Below, piece after piece: positions 55,401 through 64,000 of a stretch of 64,000 nt of DNA. The translations under genes and the position numbers were made by a program. The first letter of the stretch is position 1. Every line of letters begins with the position of its first letter. The notes under the pieces are model-generated. The model did no database searches. It was not told the DNA's origin and saw nothing but the letters and a program-made list of their open reading frames with translations. The stretch is from Datura wrightii (Eukaryota; Streptophyta; Magnoliopsida; Solanales; Solanaceae): contig JASDFA010000018.1 of assembly GCA_035772735.1 (NCBI GenBank), positions 59,674,001 to 59,738,000 on the forward strand, in the 5' to 3' direction.

Positions 55401-56216
55401 TTTGGGTCAGTTTAGTTAACGGTGTTGCAATAGATGAAAACCTCTCAACAAACCTCCTATAGTAGCCATTTAAACCCAAGAAACTTCTGATATCTGAAGG
55501 ATTCACCGTTCTGGGCCAATTTTTCACCGCCTCTATCTTTTGTGAGTCTACCTACACACCCTCACTAGACACCACATGAACAAAGAACGCCACAGAATTT
55601 AACCAAAACTCACATTTTTTGAGTTTTATATACAATTGGCAATCCTTCAAGGTCTGTAACACCACCCTCAAATGAGCGGCATGCTCCTCCTCCCTCCAGG
55701 AGTATATGAGAATTTCATTTATGAATACAATCATGAACATGTCCAAATATGGATTGAACACCGTGTTCATCAAGTCCATAAAAGATGCAGGAGCATTCAT
55801 TAGTCCAAAAGACATAACTACAAACTCATAGTGACCATATTGAGTTCTGAAGGCTGTTTTCAGAATGTCACTCTTCCGAACCCTGAGTTGATGATACCCG
55901 GATCTAAGGTCTATATTTGAAAAGCACTTGGCACCCTAAAGCTGGTTGAACAAGTCAACAATTCTAGGGAGAGGATATCTATTCTTGATGGTGACCTTGT
56001 TCAATTGTCGATATTAATGCACATCCAAAGGGAACCATCCTTCTTTCGGACAAATAAAATTGGTGCACCCCATGGAGACTTGCTAGGTATGATGAAACCC
56101 TTGTCTATAAGGTTCTTCAACTGATCTTTCAACTCCTTTAGCTCAGCTGGAGCCATTATGTAAGGTAGAACAGATAAAGGATACATGTCGGGTAGGAGGT
56201 CAATACCAAAATAGAT
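55401..56216 (-). pseudogene. Element G reverse transcriptase
   Basis: 56186-56001 has LKDQLKNLIDKGFI, SPWGAPILFVRKKDGSLWMC and IDN. 55815-55552 has SFGLMNAPASFMDLMN and IVFINEILIYS, where the second Asp of the catalytic pair is changed (NE at the DD position). KKCEFWL and VAFFVHVVSSEGV follow. A decayed RT with inactive catalytic residues. Confidence 0.88.
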
Positions 56217-56800
56217 TTACCTCTCAAGAGGAACACCCGATAGATCATTTGGGAATACTTCTGGATACACACATACCACTGGAACTGACTGGATAGTCGA
56301 GGTCTTGGATGTAGCATCCTTAACCCTAACTAAATGGTACACATAACCTTTAGAAATCATCTTTCTAGCCTTAAGATAGGAAATGATACGACCTACAGGA
56401 ATAGCTGAACTACCCTTCAATTCTAAGACTGGATCACCCAGAAATCTGAACTCTAGCACACGGGTTCTACAATTAATGGAGGCATAACATGCAAATAGCC
56501 AATCCATGCTAAGGATAACATCAATATTGGTCATATCTAACTCTACTAAATCTATTGAGGTGATTTTCTGAAGGACTGAGACCGGGCAGTTTCTATATAC
56601 CCGCTGAGCTATAACTGAATCACCCACTGGAGTAGAGACTGAGAAGGGTTTCAAAAGATTTCGGGATTGACTCCAAAGCTACTAGCCACAAAAGGTGTCA
56701 CAAAAAATGAGGTAGCCCTTAGATCTAACAAAGCGTATACATCAATATGGAAAACTCGTAACTTACCAGTAACCACGTATGGGGAAGTCTCCTGCTCCTG
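56217..56800 (-). pseudogene. Element G protease
   Basis: The open part 56654-56217 carries the segment after the active site: PVGDSVIAQRVYRNCPVSVL, DVILSMDWLFACYASINCRT and the FRFLGDPVLELKGSSAIPVG words. The active-site DxG segment lies just upstream (about 56760-56690) in another frame, with substitutions. Confidence 0.8.
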
Positions 56801-57990
56801 TTGAGTTGCGAGGGCATAAAACCTATTCTGACACTAACCACCAGCTGAGCTAGTCGAAGCACCCTACTGAGAGGGACGTGCTACTGGATCTGCTAAACTA
56901 GCGACTGGCATACGGGCTCCACCACCTCTTGATATGGCTGAAGGGTAATTCCTGAGTCTGTGTCTGGGTTTTCCACATCCGAAAAAAGCATCTGAGCCAA
57001 CTTAACACCTCTTTGGGTGATTTTTGCCACACTTTGCATAGGCTGGGAAGGTGCGCTCTATCTGCGTGCTACCCTGGCCCCTCGAATCTGAGGCTCTGCT
57101 TCTCTAACCACCTCGTGTTCTAGAAGGTGTACTATATGATGATGGTGCTAGAGCAAAAGACCTGTGATGAGACTGCTGGCGATGTCCGCCCCCTGATCTA
57201 GGCTGAGAAGTCCCATAACTATCCGTCCTATCTCTCTTGGCCTCTCTCTCCCTCCAATACACCGCCTCCATCTGCTGGGTGTGTAAAACTATGCGAGGAA
57301 AATGCATGTCCTGATGTAGCATGGTGATCCTACAATCCTTATCCAGGTAGTCTGCCACTCCGTGTACAAATCTGCTCACCCGATCTCTCTGATCTACCAC
57401 TAGCTCAGGTGCATATGTGGATAAACGGGTGAACTCCAAAGCGTACTCCTGAACTAAAATATTACCCTATTTTAGATTCACAAACTCGGCCGCCTTTAGT
57501 TCCCTCATCTAATGAGGGAAGAACCGATCTAGAAAGGCCGCGTGAAAGTCTTCCCAACTGATAAGGTCTGCTCTCACTGCCCTACTATATTTCCACTATT
57601 TGAACCTGATATGCGTGACCCCTTTCAGCTGATAAGAGGACAAGTCAACGCACTCCCCATTTTCCACCCCCATGACCGAGGTGATCTTTAGAATCTCATC
57701 AATGAACTCATGTGGGTTCTCATCCACTTTTGACCCAAGGAACTCTGGTGGGTTCATCCTCTAAAAATCCCTGACCCGAGCCACCACTGCATTTCCTTTC
57801 TGAGAGAGATGCGCCACCACCTATTGATAGACTTGGGCGGTCAACGCCTGTGCTAGCATCTGTATGGCTGCCCAAAGTTCAGCGTGGGTAGCCGGCTCTG
57901 GTGCATGCTCCTCATGGTCTGGTAGGGCCTGATGGTTCCCCTCTCCGTTTCCATTCTCGTGGCCATTTCTGTTTCTCATTCTGTTTACTT
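56801..57990 (-). pseudogene. Element G gag
   Basis: Begins near 57975 with an acidic/Asn-rich N-terminus. The capsid words MNPPEFLGSKVDENPHEF and YQLKGVTH precede the open segment 57439-57104, which has MEFTRLSTYAPELVVDQRDR and YWREREAKRDRTDSYG. The knuckle region near 57000-56930 is degraded. Several stops. Element I inserted just upstream of the start at 58006. Confidence 0.82.
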
Positions 57991-58006
57991 GACGTGGAGG
58001 CGTAAT

Positions 58007-59506
58007 TGTTTGGTGCTGTAGTGACTACACGCAAGTGCACGTGGTCGAACAAGTAGTAAAGTGGCTTATGTAAAGCCAAGTATCGATCCCACAGGGACTG
58101 AACTACGGTACTAATTAACTTAAGCGTCAGTGAACTATGTCTTTATGAATGTAGACAACCAATTAAACAATATTTTGAGAGTTAAGTTTACTAAGTAATA
58201 AAAATCTAAGTTAAGATTATAATTTGAGTCTGAAAAATAGTAATGAGCAAGTTGAGGTTAAAACAAACATGCAAGGAAGTAATTTATCAATTCAATTCGG
58301 CTAATCTTTTCTTCGGTTGCTAGTCAAGAATTATTGCCTATGGATTGGATCTTTCGACTCCTATCCAATTAAGAATCATGAAACATTAATTTACATTTCT
58401 GTGATAAAAGAATTTCATGCTCTAGCCATACAAATACCGATTCCGTAATTGACTAATAAGACTTTCAGATATATTTCTATTCTGAATGTAAATCAATTCT
58501 CAATTTTCTAAACTAAGAAGAGATCATATCCTACCAATTCACATCTTTCCAATTTCTTTCCTTTTTCAAAATCAAAATTGGATTTCTAGATATACATTAA
58601 CATTGGCCAAACATTAATGCAGTAAAAATAAGAATTGATAGAACAACCATTGAAGAAAAGATGAAAATTGAAATGAACAACAATTACATTCCACTACAAT
58701 TGTTCTTAACCTCAGCAAGAAGTGAATTTAGCCACTCATTTGTGGATTAAACTTCATCAAATAAGTAGAATTCATACAACCAATTGAGATAAAAGAGAAA
58801 GAGATAGAGAAGAACCCTAGAATTTTCGTCCTCTCAACTACATGTAACCCACGGTCTTGCTCAACCAAGTTAGAATGTTTAAAATAAAACCTAAGTGTGC
58901 TATTTATACTCTTCAAAATTTTTTTCCGGAATAACAAGCAACGTGGCACGGAGTGTATTGCGGAGCACTACCTCCATGCCACAGGGGTATCGCGAACCCT
59001 CACTGGAAGTCTCAGCAATTTCACCTTAGTGTGGCACGGTTTGCATCGCGGAGCCTTGCCTCTGTGCCACGGTGCTATTGCGCACCTTCACTGGAACTTG
59101 ATGTTCCAGGTAATTGTACTCAACGTGACACGGAGTGCATCGCGGAGCACTGCCTCCGTGTCACGGAGGTAACACGAATCTCCACTGGAAATTGCCAAAA
59201 TTATTTCATCCGAGGCAGAATGCCTCCGCGATGGCAGCGTGACACGGCTCCATCGCGGAGCCCTTATTTTTGCTGCTCTCCCTTGTCATTTTCCACTCCT
59301 TGTTTCCAAGTCCATTCCTGATTTTCACCAAAATGTATATTAGCTTCCAAATTTTCCTTTTACCTGCAAAACAACACTAATCATGTTGGTTAGTATAAAT
59401 TTACATTTAACTAAAAATCACATGAGAATGTGCACATACCGATAGATAAACAAGTCGAAATGAAGCGTTAGAGTATCACTTGGGCATGCAATTATGCCCA
59501 AGATCA
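58007..59506 (-). repeat. Element I 3' LTR (1,500 bp)
   Basis: Plus view TGTTTGGTGCTGTAGTGAC...GCCCAAGATCA. Tip stem CTTGGGCA(8 nt)TGCCCAAG at 59479-59502. TATA-like AGTATAAATA (minus) at 58910-58901. Three tandem ~90-bp GC-rich units start near 58940, 59028 and 59120. Confidence 0.92.
58901..59265 (-). promoter_or_regulatory. Element I U3 promoter: TATA and three tandem GC-rich units
   Basis: Each unit has the form CAACGTGRCACGGAG, then TCGCGGAG, then CCTCCGTGYCACGG, ending CTCACTGGAA or similar. The first and third form strong inverted repeats. Located directly upstream of the TATA box. Confidence 0.65.
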
Positions 59507-59544
59507 CTTAGCCCACACTTAAAACCTTGTTCGTCCTCGAACAA
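59507..59544 (-). other. Element I polypurine tract and stem-loop
   Basis: Minus strand TTGTTCG-AGGA-CGAACAA (59544-59527), then GGTTTTAAGTGTGGGCTAAG to the LTR. Confidence 0.88.
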
Positions 59545-60730
59545 TACTCTCACATCTCATGCAATTGACACCCACGCATAACTACTTTGGCTCGACAATT
59601 CAAGCTACGACTATACCGATTATTAAATATAGCAATTCATCAAGAAAACATGCATGGTCTCATCAATACAATGAAGTACATCACATTAAGATCTCCTAAG
59701 CTCAAGAATCAATTCTCGATCTTGGCAAACTCACACAAATCAACTGATCAAGACATCCGACACGAAATTTAATCTCTCGTCAAGCATGTGCCCTCACTCC
59801 TTTACACTGTGGGAAAATTGTTTTTCTTTAGCTCTTAAGAGTTTTGGATCAAATTCACGGCTAATGAAAAGAAGGGATTAAGCTCGGTTTGTACCTCTTC
59901 AAAGAAAAGAAAAAAATAGGCTAAAGGCTCAATGGGGCTAACTAGGATGCACATTCAAGATAGGTATGATAATAGAGAAACTTTCGGTTTAATCAAATAA
60001 ATGCCTACATCCTTTCCTACAATACACATCCTTCATTTCGTTTAGTACACACACCAGGCAAGTTCTAAACACTTCATAATAGCATGGACTAATTGAAACC
60101 TCACCTCACACTCATTGCACATGCTCAACTCAAGACATATTCACAGACTCTTCAATCAGCTAATTACAAGAATTCACTATTAAGCCTCGATCACACCGAA
60201 TCGAACTCTATGGCCTAGGTATCTCAACATCTTTACACATTTGCATGCTTTCATATGAATCACCTTTGCATCATAATATCATGTACAACACGTAACAAGA
60301 ATTCCGAACCATGAAGTAGCGACACGTTTGGGGAACAAACAAAAGGAAAAAGAAAGAAAAAACTACTCCTATCGACTATATTTCCCTTAAGACGGTCGCC
60401 ATCCATCCATCATAGGGAACGGTCGCTATCTACGACTTTGGTTCAATGGGACTATTCTCGATAAAAGCACCGAAAACAAAGGCCAAGAAACCCAACATAA
60501 AAAAATTTCGAAAAAATTCGATAGAAAAAGATAAAAATTTTAATTTGACCAATATTTACACAACACAACCAACAGTAGCTCAACACAACACACAGCAGCT
60601 CAACATTCATTTCAACACCAACTTAATTATAGAACACACAACACAGAGTCACAAGGTCACATTTTGCACAGGCACAACAACAACAAAAAAACAAAACATA
60701 AACAAAGCAGCTGCCACCTAACTACTCCCA
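59545..60730 (-). other. Element I 3' non-coding region
   Basis: No gene. Shorter than in E, F and H (a block near 59800 is missing). Keeps GGTCGCCATCCATCCATC near 60396 and a decayed version of the TTCGGTTC stem (60438-60473). Confidence 0.6.
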
Positions 60731-60765
60731 CCCCGCACTTAAATCGAACACTGTCCCCAGTGTTC
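60731..60765 (-). other. Internal stem-loop plus second PPT-like tract, element I
   Basis: Minus strand GAACACTG-GGGA-CAGTGTTC (60765-60746), then GATTTAAGTGCGGGGTGGGA. Same place as in H, right after ORF3. Confidence 0.75.
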
Positions 60766-60810
60766 ACATAATTGCACATATCACAAAGGTTGGGTGGTGA
60801 AACTCCCTGA

Positions 60811-62030
60811 TCAATCGAAGTATTCAACTTCTTCATCAGGTGTTATTGCTTCGTCTCCCATATCCGATTCTCCCCCGCCATCCTTGTCTGACTCAACATC
60901 TGAGTCCTCCCGACGTGTCTCCTCATCAGTAGGGACATCATCATCTACAGGCTCCACAAATATGGGCCCCACTCTGCATAGAGCCCGGGCATTCTCGCCG
61001 AATGGGTAATCCAACTCGAGCTGCCAAAGCTCATCCTCTGTTGCCAGCCTCCCGCCTATGCGCAGCTGCAACATCTGCATCCCACACATGTAGGCCATAT
61101 ACTAGTCATCCTGAGCATGTCACTCGGCTAGTGTAAGCACCGGCCCATAAGTAGTGTCAGGTGCCTTAGTTTTAGTGACATCCAAGGCACGCCTGTCAAT
61201 TTGTGGGATGTAACACAGGGCCTCCTCCTCAATATCATGGCCCATCAGGAACGTGGTAAGCAAACCACTGAACCCGTATCTATGCCCTGATGCAGTCAAA
61301 CTCTCTTCATGGCGGATATGGTTACCACCCCAACATTGATTTCCAGCCCCTTCATCAGGGCATACACCAAGCACACTCTATCCCGGGTGACATCTGTCAT
61401 GTGCACCCCCGGGATCAGGCAAGAACACATAATCTTCAGCCAAATCCAAGCCTCTCGGTTCATCTGAGAGTAGGGAAATGTCTGATGGTAGCCCCTCTCC
61501 TTGTGCCTACTCCACCTTGCTGTCGATCGGGTTCCACATAGGGTGCGTCTGATGTCCGCATAGGGTGGAGTGATGTTCAGCTACCTAAGGACATGAACGT
61601 CTGTGTCCCGTGCCCCCAGGATTGCATTCAAATGATGGGGCTCAAAAGTGACAACCTTCCCTCTAATTGTGACGGTGTGACTGCGTAGGGTCGGGTTCCA
61701 GTTGGCATAGAACTCCCGGATAAGATGGAGATTGCACTCCCTGGGCTCTTCTAAGATGAAGTTCAGCCCAGCGGTGTCAATCCTATGTACAATCCGTGGG
61801 AATTCCTGTGCCAGCAGTTCCCGTGCTATTTGCTCTTCTGGGAAGTATTTGGTTTCTTTATGTTTAGCATACCACTTCTTCCCCTCATTAGTCACCCATC
61901 GAGTTCTGTATTGTCGGCGTTGGCCTCGCGGAACCGCTGGTACTGCTGGAACTGCTGTTCCCAATCTCACCCTTTTTCTGTTGGCGTCCAATATGGATGC
62001 GCCTTTGCCCTTGTCTTATCTGCCTGACAT
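60811..62030 (-). pseudogene. Element I ORF3
   Basis: Same protein as in H. ATG at 62030 is followed by a stop at the fifth codon. 61991-61581 is open, with YRTRWVTNEGKKWYAKHKET, FYANWNP, RGKVVTFEPHHLNAILGARD. A frameshift near 61370 separates the C-terminal half (61374-61120 and 61098-60811), which ends in an acidic tail. Non-functional copy; the sequence is well conserved with H. Confidence 0.75.
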
Positions 62031-62035
62031 TGCTC

Positions 62036-62661
62036 CTGTACATTCAAACAGACCGTACCAATGTTATTCAAGTCATAATTTGCTACAACTAAGGTTAGGT
62101 TTACTTGGGTCACCCCACACTTAGTCTTAAGCCGCAATCAAAACAATTCGACAAGACATTCATGATTTTCCAATTCTTAACATTCAACATGCTTAGTGCA
62201 TTCATATAAGTTGATGAAACAATTACTATGTACTACTCAGACTTCTTACAACAACTACAAATTTCTCCATCGATTCAATTTCAACATCATAACACTTAGC
62301 AATTTTTCAACAACCTATGTAATTCTCCAATTGCATTTTCCCAAAAATCCTTCTACTTTAGCATATGCAACATCAATCACAATATATTTCACTTCACCCA
62401 ACATGCACAACCCGAGTTTTTCATCATTTCAAAGAATTTAGTCTTCTTCCTATTCAATCTTCAACCCTAGCTATCAATTGCGCAAGAATTCAATAAACAT
62501 GCAATCATTGAGTTCATATATTCAAACTGATACTATGAACATCATTCAATCATAACTCAAGTGAATTCAAGCTTAATTCTCACTTAGGGCAAGGTTCAAT
62601 CACCAAACATATTCAAGAATCAAAAATTTGAGCAAAAATGAGGTAGAGTTCAAGAGCATAC
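62036..62661 (-). other. Putative leader intron of element I ORF3 (626 bp)
   Basis: Donor AAAG|GTATGC (62662/62661) and acceptor GAATGTACAG|GAGCAATG (62036/62035), 6 bases before the ORF3 ATG as in H. The interval is T-rich and lacks a coding frame. Its sequence has drifted more than the splice words. Confidence 0.6.
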
Positions 62662-62925
62662 CTTTAATTTGATGAAATTGAAGAAAACTTGAAGAAAATT
62701 GATGCCTAGGTCCATGTCACATTGAGGGAGAAGGGGTTTTTGGGTGTGGGTCACGGAGGAAATGAAGAAATAGGAACAAAATGAGGGGATTTGGGGTTTT
62801 AAAAGGTATTTTTCGTGCGGGTTACCCCGTGACCCAGTGTGACCTGACGCGAATTAACCCTCAATGTGTCACGGAGGGTAATGCGGAGCACCTCCTCCAT
62901 GACACGGAGCCATCGCGCAGGCTCA
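62662..62925 (-). promoter_or_regulatory. Putative internal promoter of element I ORF3
   Basis: One GC-rich unit, CAATGTGTCACGGAGGGTAA (62863) with CTCCATGACACGGAGCCATC, matching the two units in the same place in H. Minus-strand downstream are AATACCTTTTAAAA and a leader of about 180 bases to the splice donor. Confidence 0.45.
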
Positions 62926-63134
62926 CTATAATGTGCCAATTTTTATTTTCTCACCTCGATTTTTTTCCTTTGCCTTTCCTTGCATTTTTGCCCTCCGTTC
63001 CACCTGAAAATCATCTCACCACAAGAAATTGATTAGAATTCATAGGTTTCAACGCAAAAAGTTTTATTTTTATTTTTCTTTGTTTCTCTCTTCTTTTTTT
63101 TTAAAATAGTTCTACTCATCTATTACAACACATT

Positions 63135-63185
63135 CACAGGTTGCCTCCCATGCAGCGCCTGATTTGCCATCGCGGCTCGACGTCA
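63135..63185 (-). other. Post-pol tandem stem-loops, element I
   Basis: Minus strand ACGTCG-AGCCG-CGATGG (about 63183-63167), then CATGGG-AGGCAA-CCTGTG (63152-63135), which pairs fully in RNA using two G-U wobbles. Confidence 0.75.
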
Positions 63186-63192
63186 TTCATGC

Positions 63193-63960
63193 TCAATCAT
63201 CCTCTAGAGTGATGGATGTCTTCTCTCGAATAACGTCCTCACCCCAATAATGCTTACATCTTTGCCCATTTACTAAAAACGTGGCACTTGTATCTTCTTG
63301 CCACAACTCCACTGCCCCGTGCGGGGTCATTCTCACCACTTCAAACGGCCCTGACCATTTGGACCGCAACTTGCCTGGAAAAAGCTTCAGTCTCGAATTC
63401 AATAGCAACACCTTCTTCCCCGGCTCAAAGATCCGATGCACCATATGCCTATCGTGCCACTTCTTCGTTTTCTCCTTGTAGCATTTGGCACTTTCATAAG
63501 CATGCCACCGAAACTCATCAAGTTCGTTGATTTGTATCAGCCTCTTCTTCCCTGCTAGCTCCGGGTCCATGTTCAACTTTATCACGGCCCAAAAAGCTTG
63601 ATGTTCTAGCTCCACAGGCAGATGACACGCCTTTCCATAGACCAATTTGTACGAAGAAGTCCCACTGGGTGTCTTATATGCAGTTCTATAAGCCCACAAC
63701 GCATCATCGAGTTTGCTTGACCAATCAATTTGTTGTGCATTCACTGTCTTCTGTAGAATTTGCTTTATCTCTCTGTTTGAGACCTCCACTTGCCCACTAG
63801 TTTGGGGATGATACGTTGTTGCTACCTTGTGGCGCAGCCCATACTTAGCTAGCAAATTCTTGAGACTTGCATTTACAAAATGAGCCCCTCCATCACTGAT
63901 AATGGCTCGGGGTGTCCCGAACCTGGTGAAAATATGCTTTTTCACAAATTTTATTACCAC
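63193..63960 (-). pseudogene. Element I integrase, C-terminal two thirds
   Basis: A 255-codon open frame. AIISDGGAHF carries the second catalytic Asp (residue 23) and TSGQVEVSNREIKQIL the Glu (residue 59), a proper D-x35-E spacing. ALWAYRTAYKTPSG, YGKACHLPVELEH and the C-terminal GPFEVVRMTPHGAVEL follow, ending ITLEDD. These are Athila-type integrase words. The frame extends beyond 63960 with the first Asp outside the window, so intactness cannot be judged. Confidence 0.88.
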
Positions 63961-64000
63961 CTTGTTGTCATTCCTGGGGCAAGCTAGTGCTTCAACCCAC

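Larger units (their letters stand above)
41435..58006 (-). mobile_element. Element G: Tekay-like retrotransposon, minus strand, carrying H and cut by I
   Basis: 3' LTR 41435-43243, PPT, integrase, RNase H (split by H), RT, protease and gag up to about 57990, then element I. The 5' LTR is beyond the window. This is the most complete Tekay-like coding region here, but stops and frameshifts occur in every gene. Confidence 0.88.
58007..64000 (-). mobile_element. Element I: Athila-like retrotransposon with integrase and ORF3, 5' part beyond window
   Basis: 3' LTR 58007-59506, PPT, 3' non-coding region, second PPT-like tract, ORF3, leader intron, U3-like repeats, stem-loops, integrase. GTAAT before 58007 would be the left duplication; the right side is outside. 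It is the only Athila-like copy here showing pol, and so the nearest visible model of an autonomous partner for E, F and H. Confidence 0.9.

Noticed and set aside
1..64000. Plant pararetrovirus (caulimovirid) integration
   Set aside because: All RT, RNase H and integrase relics are accompanied by LTRs, tRNA primer sites and integrase, in Ty3/gypsy order. No movement-protein or coat-protein words were seen.

Overview
This window is plant heterochromatin made almost entirely of nested Ty3/gypsy LTR retrotransposons. I found no host gene, tRNA or rRNA. The repeat style fits a large, repeat-rich eudicot genome. I suspect Solanaceae from general familiarity with such LTRs, but the sequence alone does not prove it. 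Two lineages are present. The Tekay/Del-like elements (A, K, B, D, G) have LTRs of about 1.8-2.7 kb starting TGTAAYRCCC or TGTTACACCC and ending TGACA; where visible (A, D) the primer site matches initiator tRNA-Met, and the PPT is AAGGGGGAG-like. The Athila-like elements (J, E, F, H, I) have LTRs of about 1.4-1.5 kb starting TGATC; where visible (E, F, H) the primer site is TGGCGCCGTTGCC-like (tRNA-Asp), and the PPT is TTTAAGTGTGGGG. Element letters are mine.

Layout. 1-7516: element A, minus strand, its 3' LTR cut by the window start. 7517-9229: LTR end M (plus). 9230-10256: truncated Athila-like LTR J (minus). 10257-15211: Tekay-like internal region K (minus), split by solo LTR L (10713-12982). 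15212-41434: element B (plus). Its integrase holds a hAT-like MITE (16915-17464), and its 3' LTR was hit by three insertions: D (19339-32922, plus), F (32973-40510, minus) and G (from 41435, minus). D's 3' LTR holds E (25075-31040, plus). G's RNase H holds H (45234-55113, minus), and G's gag holds I (58007 past the window end, minus). Exact 5-bp target duplications support D (TCATC), E (CCCAC), F (GTTTC) and H (CTTGT). The MITE has an 8-bp duplication differing by two transitions. The oldest-to-youngest chain is K, then B, then D, then E.

Function. No element is intact. RT is broken or absent throughout. E, F and H have lost RT, RNase H and integrase but keep LTRs, primer site, leader and PPT, so they look like non-autonomous partners of an autonomous Athila-like relative such as I. 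E carries one 312-codon ORF of unknown function. H and I carry an extra ORF (ORF3) after pol that resembles the 'putative plant transposon protein' domain.

The most interesting signals are non-coding and recur in independent elements: a stem-loop just before every PPT; a second stem-loop plus PPT-like tract inside all four Athila-like elements; two stem-loops at the pol end; a stem-loop at the LTR tip; and, before ORF3, a U3-like tandem enhancer followed by a putative leader intron with matching splice sites in H and I. Several stems keep pairing while their sequence changes, which points to selected RNA structure.
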